A DNA stretch of 64,000 nt. Source: Actinophytocola sp036555685. GTDB taxonomy: Bacteria > Actinomycetota > Actinomycetes > Mycobacteriales > Pseudonocardiaceae. The notes under the pieces are model-generated. The model saw only the letters and a program-made list of their open reading frames with translations. It was not told the origin of the DNA and made no database searches. The stretch is from the NCBI RefSeq assembly GCF_036555685.1, contig NZ_DATBKY010000041.1:1-64000 (forward strand), written 5' to 3'. Within the stretch, counting starts at the first letter, position 1, and each line of letters begins with the position of its first letter. A program made the position numbers and the translations under genes. Of the stretch, positions 1 through 8,007 are shown in pieces.

Positions 1-2321
1 TGGTCGCCGCCGGCGCCCACGCCGCGGCGCTGGCCGCCGGGCCGCGGACGTTCTACACCGCGCCGATCAAGGCGCTGGTGAGCGAGAAGTTCTTCGACCT
101 GTGCGCGATCTTCGGCACCGCCAACGTCGGCATGATGACCGGCGACGCCGCCGTGAACTCGGAGGCGCCGATCGTCTGCTGCACGGCCGAGGTGCTGGCC
201 AACATCGCCCTGCGGGACGGTCCCGACTCGGACGTGCGGCAGGTCGTGATGGACGAGTTCCACTTCTACGCCGACCCGGACCGCGGCTGGGCCTGGCAGG
301 TGCCGCTGATCGAGCTGCCGAAGGCGCAGTTCCTGCTCATGTCCGCGACGCTCGGCGACGTCAGCCGGTTCGAGCGGGACCTGACCCGGCGCACCGGCCG
401 GGAGACGGCGACCGTCCGCAGCGCCGTCCGCCCGGTGCCGCTGTTCTACTCGTACCGGCTGACTCCGCTGCACGAGACGATCGAGGACCTGCTCTACACC
501 AAGCAGGCCCCGGTATACGTGGTGCACTTCACCCAGGCGGCCGCCGTCGAGCGGGCGTCGGCGCTGATGAGCATCAACGTCTCCACCAGGGCGGAGAAGG
601 ACGCGATCGCCGCCGAGATCGGCAACTTCCGGTTCACCACCGGCTTCGGCCGCAACCTGTCCCGGTTCGTCCGGCACGGGATCGGCGTGCACCACGCCGG
701 GATGCTGCCCAAGTATCGCCGGCTGGTGGAGCGGCTCGCCCAGGCCGGCCTGCTCAAGGTCGTCTGCGGCACCGACACGCTCGGCGTCGGGGTCAACGTT
801 CCGATCCGGACGGTGCTGTTCACCGCACTGTCCAAGTACGACGGTCAGAAGGTGCGGCTGCTCAAGGCCCGCGAGTTCCACCAGATCGCCGGCCGCGCGG
901 GCCGGGCCGGCTACGACACGGTCGGCAACGTGGTCGTGCAGGCTCCCGAGCACGTCATCGAGAACGAGAAGGCGCTCGCGAAGGCCGGCGACGACCCGAA
1001 GAAGCGGCGCAAGGTGGTGCGCAAGAAGCCGCCGGAGGGCTCGATCGGCTGGGGCGAGCCGACCTTCCAGCGCCTGGTCGAGGCCGAGCCCGAGCCGCTG
1101 ACGTCGAGCTTCACCGTCAACCACGCGATGCTGCTGAACGTGATCGGCCGTCCCGGCGACGCGTTCGCCGCGATGCGTCACCTGCTGGAGGACAACCACG
1201 AGGACCGGCCAGTCCAGCGCAGGCTGATCCGCCGGGCCATCGCGATCTATCGGGCGCTGCTGGCCGCCGGCGTCGTGGAGAAGCTGGCCGAGCCCGACGA
1301 GCAGGGCCGCACGATCCGGCTGACCGTCGACCTGCAGCTGGACTTCGCGCTCAACCAGCCGCTGTCCCCGCTCGCGCTCGGCGCCATCGACCTGCTCGAC
1401 CGCGAGGACCCCGCCTACCCGCTGGACGTCCTGTCGGTCATTGAGTCCACTTTGGAGGACCCACGGCAGGTGCTGTCCGCGCAGCAGTTCAAGGCCCGCG
1501 GCGAGGCCGTGGCCGCGATGAAGGCCGAGGGCATCGAGTACGACGAGCGCATGGCGCTCCTGGAGGACGTCTCCCACCCCAAGCCGCTCGCGGAGCTGCT
1601 GCACGCCGCGTACGAGACCTACCGGCGTGGCCACCCGTGGGTCGCGGACTACCGGCTCTCCCCCAAGTCCGTGGCGCGCGACATGTACGAGCGGGCGATG
1701 ACGTTCGTCGAGTACGTCGCCTTCTACCAGCTCGCTCGCGGCGAGGGCCTCGTGCTGCGCTACCTCGCGGACGCGTACAAGGCGCTGCGCCAGACCGTGC
1801 CGGAGGAGGCGAAGACCGAGGAGCTCGCCGACCTCACCGAGTGGCTGGGTGAGCTGGTGCGCCAGGTCGACTCGAGCCTGCTCGACGAGTGGGAGAAGCT
1901 GACGAACCCGGACGCCGAACCGGAGTCCACTTCGGACGACCAGGCGCCCGCGGTCACCACGAACACGCGGGCGTTCCGGGTACTGGTGCGCAACGCCCTG
2001 TTCCACCGCGTGCAGCTCGCCGCCCGCCAGGACTACGACGCGCTCGGTGCGCTGGACGCCGAGTCCGGCTGGGACGCCGACGCGTGGGCGGACGCGATCG
2101 AGCCGTACTTCGACCTGCACGAGGAGATCCGCACCGGCTCGGACGCGCGCGGGCCGCGTTTCCTCGTCATCGAGCAGGAACCCGAACGCTGGCTCGTCCG
2201 CCAGATCTTCGACGACCCCGCCGGCGACCACGACTGGGGCTTCACCGCGGAGATCGACCTGGCGGGCTCCGACGAGCAGGGCAGCGCCGCGGTGGTGATC
2301 ACCGCCGCGGGTCAGCTCTGA
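1..2321 (+). CDS. DEAD/DEAH-box RNA helicase with DUF3516 C-terminal region (5' truncated by window)
   Basis: This is a superfamily 2 helicase that probably remodels RNA using ATP. The reading frame is open from base 3, so the start and Walker A lie upstream of the window. The visible 772 residues begin with motif Ia-like YTAPIKALVSEKF, followed by the DEFH Walker B motif, MSATLGD (motif III), a helicase C-terminal domain with GTDTLGVGVNVPIRTV, and the arginine-finger motif HQIAGRAGRAGYD. The long C-terminal half (from about residue 300) matches what I know of the actinobacterial DUF3516 helicases, which resemble Ski2/HelY enzymes. It is followed by an oppositely oriented gene four bases after the stop. 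The family assignment is secure; the RNA substrate is not known from sequence. Confidence 0.93.
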   Translation, partial: VAAGAHAAALAAGPRTFYTAPIKALVSEKFFDLCAIFGTANVGMMTGDAAVNSEAPIVCCTAEVLANIALRDGPDSDVRQVVMDEFHFYADPDRGWAWQVPLIELPKAQFLLMSATLGDVSRFERDLTRRTGRETATVRSAVRPVPLFYSYRLTPLHETIEDLLYTKQAPVYVVHFTQAAAVERASALMSINVSTRAEKDAIAAEIGNFRFTTGFGRNLSRFVRHGIGVHHAGMLPKYRRLVERLAQAGLLKVVCGTDTLGVGVNVPIRTVLFTALSKYDGQKVRLLKAREFHQIAGRAGRAGYDTVGNVVVQAPEHVIENEKALAKAGDDPKKRRKVVRKKPPEGSIGWGEPTFQRLVEAEPEPLTSSFTVNHAMLLNVIGRPGDAFAAMRHLLEDNHEDRPVQRRLIRRAIAIYRALLAAGVVEKLAEPDEQGRTIRLTVDLQLDFALNQPLSPLALGAIDLLDREDPAYPLDVLSVIESTLEDPRQVLSAQQFKARGEAVAAMKAEGIEYDERMALLEDVSHPKPLAELLHAAYETYRRGHPWVADYRLSPKSVARDMYERAMTFVEYVAFYQLARGEGLVLRYLADAYKALRQTVPEEAKTEELADLTEWLGELVRQVDSSLLDEWEKLTNPDAEPESTSDDQAPAVTTNTRAFRVLVRNALFHRVQLAARQDYDALGALDAESGWDADAWADAIEPYFDLHEEIRTGSDARGPRFLVIEQEPERWLVRQIFDDPAGDHDWGFTAEIDLAGSDEQGSAAVVITAAGQL

Positions 2322-2325
2322 GGAG

Positions 2326-3612
2326 TCAGTTCCGCGCGTGCTCGGTGAACCAGCCGACGGCGAGCTCGGCGACCTGGCCCAGCGCGCCCGGTTCCTCGAA
2401 CAGGTGGCTCGCGCCAGGCACGACGGCGAGCTCGGTCCGGCAGCGCATCCGTTCTCGCGCCTGGACGTTGAGCTCCAGCACCTGCTCGTCGCGTCCGCCC
2501 ACGATCAGCAGGGTGGGCGCGTCCACGGCGGCCAGCCCGTCGCCCGCGAGGTCGGGCCGCCCGCCCCGGGAGACCACCGCGGACACCTTCACGTCCGGTG
2601 CCGCGGCCGCCCGCAGGGCCGCCGCCGCACCCGTACTCGCGCCGAACAGGCCGATCGGCAGCCCGGCGAGCCGTGGGTCGTCCCGCACGAGCGCGACCGT
2701 CGCGCGCAGCCGGGACGCCAGCCGGTCGATGTCGAACACGTTCGCCCGGTCGCCGGCCTCGGTCGCGTCGAGGAGGTCGACGAGCACGGTGCCGAACCCG
2801 GCTTCGTGCAGCGTCGCGGCGACCGACCGGTTGCGCGGGCTGCGCCGCCCGCTGCCGCTGCCGTGCGCGAAGACCACCATGCCCGCCGGCCGCGGTGGCA
2901 CGATCAGGTCGCCGGGCAGGTGGCCGGCGACGACGACCTGTTCATCGATGCGTTGCGCGTCCTCAGTGGACCGCCCGGCGGGTTGGGCCGCCGCGGCGAG
3001 CAGGTCGCGCACCTCCTCGTCACCGACCTGCCGGAAGTCGTCGTACCACTGCCCCACCGCGAGGAAGCGGCGCGGCGTCATGCCGCACACGACGTCGTCG
3101 GCTATCTCACGCAGGCGCGCCACCGTGTCGGCGGGCGCGACCGGGACCACGAGCACGATCCGCCGCGCGCCGAGCCGGCGCGTCACGCGGATCGCGGCGA
3201 CGACCGTGGCGCCGGTGGCGATGCCGTCGTCGACGACGATCACCGTGCGCCCCTCTAGGCTCGGCCGCGGACCCGGCCGAAGCGTGGTGGCCCGCCGCTC
3301 GATCTCCGCGCGCTCGCGTGCGATCTGCTCGTCGAGATCCGGCCAGGACAGCCCCAGCTCGGCCAGCACGGCCTCGTTCCGGACGGTCACGCCGTCCTCG
3401 CCGACGGCGCCGACCGCGAGTTCCGGGCGCTGCGGCGCGCCGATCTTGCGCACGAGCACGATGTCGAGCGGGGCGTCGAGCGCGGCCGCGATCTCGGCGG
3501 CGACGGGCACGCCGCCGCGCGGAAGGCCGACCACGACGGGGTTCGCCGCGCGGAGATCAGTCAGGTGCTCGCCGAGCCTGCGGCCGGCGTCCACCCGATC
3601 CCGGAAGCGCAT
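2326..3612 (-). CDS. phosphoribosyltransferase / dienelactone-hydrolase fusion protein
   Basis: This 428-residue protein joins two enzymes. The N-terminal half is a type I phosphoribosyltransferase with the PRPP loop VVDDGIATGAT. The C-terminal half is an alpha/beta hydrolase with FAHGSGSG, the nucleophile elbow GASTGA, an acid-bearing VGGRDEQV segment and a C-terminal GASHLF histidine. The same fusion is known in mycobacteria (Rv0571c-like). I chose the ATG at 3612 because GGAGGTGA sits just upstream and the PRTase fold starts here; the frame stays open further upstream but without coding character. Substrates of both halves are unknown. The neighbouring small CPYC gene diverges from it. Confidence 0.9.
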   Translation of the reverse strand: MRFRDRVDAGRRLGEHLTDLRAANPVVVGLPRGGVPVAAEIAAALDAPLDIVLVRKIGAPQRPELAVGAVGEDGVTVRNEAVLAELGLSWPDLDEQIARERAEIERRATTLRPGPRPSLEGRTVIVVDDGIATGATVVAAIRVTRRLGARRIVLVVPVAPADTVARLREIADDVVCGMTPRRFLAVGQWYDDFRQVGDEEVRDLLAAAAQPAGRSTEDAQRIDEQVVVAGHLPGDLIVPPRPAGMVVFAHGSGSGRRSPRNRSVAATLHEAGFGTVLVDLLDATEAGDRANVFDIDRLASRLRATVALVRDDPRLAGLPIGLFGASTGAAAALRAAAAPDVKVSAVVSRGGRPDLAGDGLAAVDAPTLLIVGGRDEQVLELNVQARERMRCRTELAVVPGASHLFEEPGALGQVAELAVGWFTEHARN

Positions 3613-3696
3613 GACGTCACCTCCACGTTTCAGTGTCCCCCGTGGCACCCGGCGGCTAAACCCCTCGGTTTCCTTGCCGGTCACGACGGCGATCAC

Positions 3697-3702
3697 TAGA
3701 AT
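3697..3702 (+). promoter_or_regulatory. -10 box TAGAAT of a leaderless gene
   Basis: TAGAAT lies 7 bases before the ATG at 3710 with no Shine-Dalgarno sequence between them, the arrangement expected for a leaderless actinobacterial transcript. Confidence 0.45.
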
Positions 3703-3709
3703 CGAACCT

Positions 3710-3868
3710 ATGAGCGATATCTGCTCGTGCCCGTACTGCGGGCGCCCGGCCGTCGGCGACGACGCCGAAGACGTGGACCACACCGAGGCCGCACCCGACG
3801 ACGCGTACTCCCGCGAGGCCAACCTGACGCCGGTGAGCCGCCGCCGCGAGGCCGCGAGCCTCCGTTAG
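3710..3868 (+). CDS. small CxCPYC-containing protein, unknown function
   Basis: This 52-residue reading frame has an N-terminal SDICSCPYCGRP segment with a C-x-C-x-x-C cluster that could bind a metal, followed by an acidic and then a basic tail. I do not recognise a named family. Support for it being real comes from a good leaderless -10 box and from the gap it fills between two divergent or convergent neighbours. Its C-terminal end runs close to the end of nudC on the other strand. A chance reading frame cannot be excluded at this length. Confidence 0.5.
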   Translation: MSDICSCPYCGRPAVGDDAEDVDHTEAAPDDAYSREANLTPVSRRREAASLR

Positions 3869-3908
3869 GGCTTGCGCGCCTCGACCAGGTCGTCGAAGTC
3901 GCGGGCCA

Positions 3909-4799
3909 CTACGGCTGCTCCTCGAGCCAGGTGCCGACCAGGTAGGCCTCGATGGAGTCCGGGCGGTCACGACCCTCGGCCCGGTGCACGGCGAGCAGGT
4001 CGAGCACCTCGTCGCGGGTGAACCAGCGGGCCTCGAGCAGCTCGTCGTGGTCGACGGCCACCGCGTCGGACTCGGCGACCGCCCGGAAGCCGACCATCAG
4101 CCCGGATGGGAACGGCCACGCCTGGGACGCCTGGTAGCGCACGGACGAGACGGGCACGCCGGCCTCCTCCACCAGCTCGCGGCGTACGGCGTCCTCGAGG
4201 CTCTCGCCGATCTCGACGAAGCCGGCGAGCGTGGAGTAGGCGTTGGGCGCGGCGCCCCGGTGCCGGGCGAGCAGCACGCGGCGGGGCGCGGCGGGTGCCT
4301 CGACGAGCATGATCACCGCGGGCTCGATGCGGGGGAACAGCAGCCGCTCGCACGTGCGGCAGAAGCGCTGATGACCGGCGTGGCGGATCTCGGTGGGCGT
4401 GCCGCAGGCGCCGCAGAAGCGCTGGTTGCGGGCCCAGTGCAGCATCCCCCGCGCGTAGGCGAGGGTGGCCGCGTCCTCGGCGTCGAGCGTCCGGAACAAC
4501 GCGCGCACGTCGGTGACGGCATCCGCCTCCGCGGCGCGCAGTGCCGCCGACTCGTCCAAATCGGACAGGTCGACGGCGAACACGCCCGCCTCGCCGTCCG
4601 TGCCGAGAAAGACCGCGTCGGGCCCGGCCTCGACCGTGACGGGCCGCCCGTGTGCGGTGAGGCAGGCGTCGCGACGGAAGGCCAGGGCGCGCGTGCCCGG
4701 GCGCGCCCGCACGCGGGCCACCCAGTCCGGATCACCGCGGCGGGCCCCGGCGCGATCGAGCTGCAACCCGTTGTAAGGCAAGGTGTCGTTAGCTCGCAC
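3909..4799 (-). CDS. nudC: NAD(+) diphosphatase / NADH pyrophosphatase
   Basis: NudC hydrolyses NAD(H) to NMN(H) and AMP and can remove NAD caps from RNA. The 296-residue product has the family layout: an N-terminal domain, a zinc ribbon with Cys129, Cys132, Cys147 and Cys150, and a Nudix box around residues 193-215 (GFVEIGES... RREL.EEAG). The NudC signature SQPWPFP appears here as SQAWPFP, so its proline is replaced. The GTG at 4799 is preferred because a -10 box TAGGGT lies 7 bases upstream and the length matches the family. It diverges from the XdhC-like gene across 18 bases. Confidence 0.93.
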   Translation of the reverse strand: MRANDTLPYNGLQLDRAGARRGDPDWVARVRARPGTRALAFRRDACLTAHGRPVTVEAGPDAVFLGTDGEAGVFAVDLSDLDESAALRAAEADAVTDVRALFRTLDAEDAATLAYARGMLHWARNQRFCGACGTPTEIRHAGHQRFCRTCERLLFPRIEPAVIMLVEAPAAPRRVLLARHRGAAPNAYSTLAGFVEIGESLEDAVRRELVEEAGVPVSSVRYQASQAWPFPSGLMVGFRAVAESDAVAVDHDELLEARWFTRDEVLDLLAVHRAEGRDRPDSIEAYLVGTWLEEQP

Positions 4800-4806
4800 G
4801 CGTGCA

Positions 4807-4812
4807 ACCCTA
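4807..4812 (-). promoter_or_regulatory. -10 box TAGGGT of leaderless nudC
   Basis: On the minus strand TAGGGT is followed by 7 bases and the GTG start of nudC at 4799, with no ribosome-binding site. Confidence 0.4.
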
Positions 4813-4817
4813 GGCTC

Positions 4818-5357
4818 ATGGAGATCGACCCGAACTGTGCCGTCGCCCACGGGCAGGGGGACGCCATCGCGCACGGCTACGAGAGCGCCACGCCCGAGAC
4901 ACGCACGCTGGTGGCGGTGTTCGCCTCGCCGGTGGCGCACTTCCTCATCCGCTACGGCCGGGACCTCGGCTACCACACCACGCTGGTGGAACCGGAACGC
5001 GGTCGCGTGACGAACGACGAGAACGCGGAGACGACCGTCCTGACCGCCCTCCCGCCGAGCATCGACGGCGACACGGACGTCATCGTCACCGACCACCACC
5101 GGCCTGAGCTGGGCGTCTTCCTGCGGGACGCGCTGGCACTCGACGTGCGGTGGGTCGGCATCATGGGCAGCCCCCGGCATCCGGGACCGCACCTCTCCGC
5201 GCTCAAGGAGCTCGGGGTGGCGGACGAGGACATCGCCCGGGTGCACCGGCCGATCGGGTTGAACATCGGGTCGCGGACGCCGGCGGAGATCGCCATCGCG
5301 ACCCTGGCGGGGTTGATCGCGGACCGGAACGGCAAGCCGGGCGGGTTCGACTTCTGA
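4818..5357 (+). CDS. XdhC/CoxI-family protein (XdhC C-terminal Rossmann domain)
   Basis: This 179-residue protein looks like the C-terminal Rossmann-fold part of XdhC/CoxI proteins, which sulfurate or insert molybdenum cofactor for xanthine dehydrogenase-type enzymes. The segments VAVFASPVAHFLIRYGRDLG, WVGIMGSPRH and the ending HRPIGLNIGSRTPAEIAIATLAGLIA are typical. The N-terminal XdhC domain is absent. No molybdoenzyme is encoded beside it; a MobA-like nucleotidyltransferase is 30 kb away. The ATG lies 1 base after a TAGGCT that cannot serve it as a leaderless -10, so the start is less certain than the frame. Confidence 0.85.
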   Translation: MEIDPNCAVAHGQGDAIAHGYESATPETRTLVAVFASPVAHFLIRYGRDLGYHTTLVEPERGRVTNDENAETTVLTALPPSIDGDTDVIVTDHHRPELGVFLRDALALDVRWVGIMGSPRHPGPHLSALKELGVADEDIARVHRPIGLNIGSRTPAEIAIATLAGLIADRNGKPGGFDF

Positions 5358-5387
5358 CCTGTCGACAGCCCTCGGTCGCTCGCGGCG

Positions 5388-5432
5388 ATCTTGTCGGGCG
5401 TCGCCCCTGCGCTGGATTCTCGGGGGCCGGAG
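5388..5432 (+). repeat. intergenic repeat, copy 1 (ATCTTGTCGG ... TCGGGGGCCGGAG)
   Basis: ATCTTGTCGG at 5388-5397 and TCGGGGGCCGGAG at 5420-5432 recur as a pair in the same order at 18406-18447. This copy lies in the 256-base gap downstream of the XdhC-like gene, which otherwise shows only the operator and start signals of the next operon. Confidence 0.45.
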
Positions 5433-5568
5433 CCGTCGTCGATCTTGCTCTTGGTGCGTCCTCGCTGGTGAGACCGCTCGTGGAGTTGGCCAAGCGGACG
5501 CGGCCGGAGGATGGCCTTCGCCTTGCTCGTCACAGCTTGTTGCCTGTACTTGGGTGGCGAGGTAACTT

Positions 5569-5586
5569 GCTAAGCGCTTGCTTACC
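5569..5586. promoter_or_regulatory. TetR-type operator GCTAAGC-GCTT-GCTTACC
   Basis: An inverted repeat with 7-base arms (6 of 7 matching) and a 4-base spacer lies 27 bases before the SDR start codon. A perfect version, GCTAAGCACCCGCTTAGC, precedes another SDR gene at 40998-41015. Such palindromes are typical of TetR regulators of acyl-CoA genes; the TetR at the end of the same operon is the natural candidate. Confidence 0.6.
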
Positions 5587-5613
5587 TACCCCCCACGTTG
5601 GAGGAACAGCACT

Positions 5614-6369
5614 GTGGCCCACTCCCGTGTCGCGATCGTGACCGGTGCCGCTCGGGGCATCGGGGCGGCGGTCGCCCAGCGACTTGCGCAGGACGGAAAC
5701 GCCGTCGGCGTCGTCGATCTCGACGAAGGGTCCTGCGCCGCCACCGTCGAGGCGATCACGAACAAGGGCGGCCAGGCGATCGGGATCGGCGCCGATGTCA
5801 CCGATGCCGCGGCCGTGCAGCAGGCCGTCGAGAGGGTGGCGGGCGAGCTCGGGGCGCCCACCATCCTCGTCAACAACGCCGGGATCACACGCGACAACCT
5901 GCTGTTCAAGATGACCGAGACTGACTGGGACTCGGTCCTCGGCGTGCACCTGCGCGGCGCCTTCCTCATGAGCCGCGAGGTCCAGAAACACCAGACCGAG
6001 CAGGGCTGGGGCCGCATCGTCAACCTCTCCAGCACCTCCGCCCTCGGCAACCGCGGGCAGGCCAACTACTCCGCCGCCAAGGCCGGCATGCAAGGGTTCA
6101 CCAAGACGCTCGCCATCGAGCTCGGCAAGTTCGGGGTGACCGCCAACGCGATCGCGCCGGGGTTCATCGAGACCGAGATGACCGCGGCCACCGCGAAGCG
6201 GCTGGAGATCGACTTCGAGGACATGAAGAAGGCCGCCGCGGCCGCCACCCCGGTGCAGCGCGTCGGCCAGCCGGGCGACATCGCCGCGCTGGTCTCCTTC
6301 CTCGCGGGCGAGGAGTCCGGCTTCATCTCCGGCCAGGTGATCTACGTGGCCGGCGGACCCAGGGACTGA
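5614..6369 (+). CDS. short-chain dehydrogenase, FabG-like 3-oxoacyl reductase
   Basis: This 251-residue SDR should reduce or oxidise a 3-oxo/3-hydroxyacyl thioester with NAD(P)(H). It shows TGAARGIG (cofactor loop), NNAGITRDN, the catalytic Ser-Tyr-Lys set (NLSSTSALG then ANYSAAKAG) and a PG motif (APGFIETEM). The GTG at 5614 follows GGAGGAAC at suitable spacing; the frame upstream of it is non-coding. It is the first gene of a five-gene run with a MaoC hydratase, two acyl-CoA dehydrogenases and a TetR regulator, so a fatty acyl-CoA or steroid side-chain substrate is more likely than fatty acid synthesis. A palindromic operator lies just upstream. Confidence 0.9.
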   Translation: MAHSRVAIVTGAARGIGAAVAQRLAQDGNAVGVVDLDEGSCAATVEAITNKGGQAIGIGADVTDAAAVQQAVERVAGELGAPTILVNNAGITRDNLLFKMTETDWDSVLGVHLRGAFLMSREVQKHQTEQGWGRIVNLSSTSALGNRGQANYSAAKAGMQGFTKTLAIELGKFGVTANAIAPGFIETEMTAATAKRLEIDFEDMKKAAAAATPVQRVGQPGDIAALVSFLAGEESGFISGQVIYVAGGPRD

Positions 6370-6373
6370 GGAC

Positions 6374-6826
6374 ATGCGCACCTTCGCGAACCTCGACGAG
6401 CTCGCCGGCGCCAAGGGCGAGCTCCTCGGCACCGGCGACTGGCTCGAGATCACCCAGGACCGGATCGACCAGTTCGCCGACGCCACCGGTGACCACCAGT
6501 GGATCCACGTCGACGCGGACAAGGCCAAGGCCGGGCCGTTCGGCACCACGATCGCCCACGGGTACCTGACGCTGAGCCTGATCCCCATGCTGGGCAAGCA
6601 GATCTACTCGGTCGACGGCATCAAGATGGGCATCAACTACGGCCTCGGCAAGGTCCGCTTCCCGTCCGTCGTGCCGGTCGGGTCGCGGGTGCGGGCCAAC
6701 GTCGAGCTGGTCGACATCGTCGACAAGGCGCAGGGCAAGCAGGTGACCGTCCGGACGACGATCGAGATCGAGGGTGGCGAAAAACCCGCCTGCGTCGCCG
6801 AGTCGATTGCGTTGTACGTGCCGTGA
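6374..6826 (+). CDS. MaoC-family (R)-specific enoyl-CoA hydratase
   Basis: This 150-residue hotdog-fold protein adds water to trans-2-enoyl-CoA. The hydratase motif appears as DATGDHQWIHVD with the catalytic Asp and His, and FGTTIAHGYLTLSLIP is the conserved MaoC helix. It starts 4 bases after the SDR stop, with GAGGA overlapping that stop as ribosome-binding site. Its stop codon overlaps the next start. In this operon it would supply the hydration step between the acyl-CoA dehydrogenases and the SDR. Confidence 0.92.
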   Translation: MRTFANLDELAGAKGELLGTGDWLEITQDRIDQFADATGDHQWIHVDADKAKAGPFGTTIAHGYLTLSLIPMLGKQIYSVDGIKMGINYGLGKVRFPSVVPVGSRVRANVELVDIVDKAQGKQVTVRTTIEIEGGEKPACVAESIALYVP

Positions 6827-8007
6827 CCCCCGACCGGCTGCGCGAGCTGACACGCGAGTTCCTGGCCGCCAACGATCCGTCCGCCATGGACCGGATGGAC
6901 TTCCTGCGGGCACGCTTCGACGCGGGCCTCGCCTGGGTGCACTTCCCCGAGGGGCTGGGCGGGCTCGGCCTCGCCCGGGAGATGCAGAACGTCGTCGAGG
7001 CCGAGCTCGCCGGCACGCCCGACAACGACCCGCGCCGGATCGGCATCGGGCTCGGCATGGCCGCTCCGACGATCCTCGCCTTCGGCACCGGCGAACTGAA
7101 GAAGCGCCTCATGCGTCCACTGTGGACCGGCGAGGAAGTGTGGTGCCAGCTGTTCTCCGAGCCGGGCGCCGGCTCCGACCTCGCCGCGGCGGGCACGCGG
7201 GCGGTGCGCGACACCAAGGACGGCGTGGACGGCTGGCGGGTCACCGGCCAGAAGGTGTGGACCTCCAGCGCGCACACCGCGAAGTGGGCGATCCTGCTCG
7301 CCCGCACCGACCCGGACCTGCCCAAGCACGCCGGCCTGTCCTACTTCGTCCTCGACATGACCCAGCCGGGCGTCGAGGTGCGGCCGTTGCGCCAGATCAC
7401 CGGCGAGGCCGAGTTCAACGAAGTGTTCATGACCGACGCGTGGATCCCGGACACCGACCGGCTCGGCGAGGTCGGCGAGGGCTGGAAGGTCGCGCAGACC
7501 ACGCTGATGAACGAGCGCGTCGCGATCGGCGGCCGGCCGACGCCGCCCGAGGGCGGCATGATCGGCACGGTCGCGAACACGTGGCGGGAGCACCCCGAGG
7601 TGCGCACGCCGGAAATGCACGACCGGCTGCTCGACCTGTGGGTCCAGTCGGAGGCGTTCCGGCTGGCCGGAATCCGGCTGCGCCAGCAGCTCGCGGTCGG
7701 CTCCCCCGGCCCGGAGGGCTCGGCCATGAAGCTCGCGTTCGCGCGGCTCGCGCAGCAGCTGTCCGGCCTCGAGCTCGAGATGCTCGGCGAGGAGGGCCTG
7801 CGCTACGACGACTGGACGCTGCGCCGGCCGGACATGGTCGACTTCACCGGGCGCGAGGCCGGCTACCGGTACCTGCGGGCGAAGGGGAACTCGATCGAGG
7901 GTGGCACCTCCGAGGTGCTGCGCAACATCATCGCCGAGCGCGTGCTCGGGCTGCCCGCCGAGACGCGGGTCGACACCAAGGTCGCCTGGAAGGACCTGCC
8001 GCGGTGA
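6823..8007 (+). CDS. acyl-CoA dehydrogenase (FadE family), first of a pair
   Basis: This 394-residue FAD enzyme introduces the alpha-beta double bond into acyl-CoA. Visible motifs are WCQLFSEPGAGSDLA, the WRVTGQKVWTSSA segment, and the C-terminal GNSIEGGTSEVLRNIIAERVLGLP that carries the usual catalytic-base region. The GTG start at 6823 overlaps the MaoC stop as GTGA. The gene is directly joined by another GTGA overlap to a second, shorter acyl-CoA dehydrogenase, as in mycobacterial cholesterol side-chain FadE pairs that form heterotetramers; that this pair is heteromeric is my inference. Confidence 0.92.
   Translation: MTPDRLRELTREFLAANDPSAMDRMDFLRARFDAGLAWVHFPEGLGGLGLAREMQNVVEAELAGTPDNDPRRIGIGLGMAAPTILAFGTGELKKRLMRPLWTGEEVWCQLFSEPGAGSDLAAAGTRAVRDTKDGVDGWRVTGQKVWTSSAHTAKWAILLARTDPDLPKHAGLSYFVLDMTQPGVEVRPLRQITGEAEFNEVFMTDAWIPDTDRLGEVGEGWKVAQTTLMNERVAIGGRPTPPEGGMIGTVANTWREHPEVRTPEMHDRLLDLWVQSEAFRLAGIRLRQQLAVGSPGPEGSAMKLAFARLAQQLSGLELEMLGEEGLRYDDWTLRRPDMVDFTGREAGYRYLRAKGNSIEGGTSEVLRNIIAERVLGLPAETRVDTKVAWKDLPR

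Noticed and set aside
3868..3908. Minus-strand in-frame segment reading ARDFDDLVEARKP then stop
   Set aside because: Looks like a gene tail, but only about 14 codons precede the stop outside nudC and no start or upstream coding remains; too short to call.
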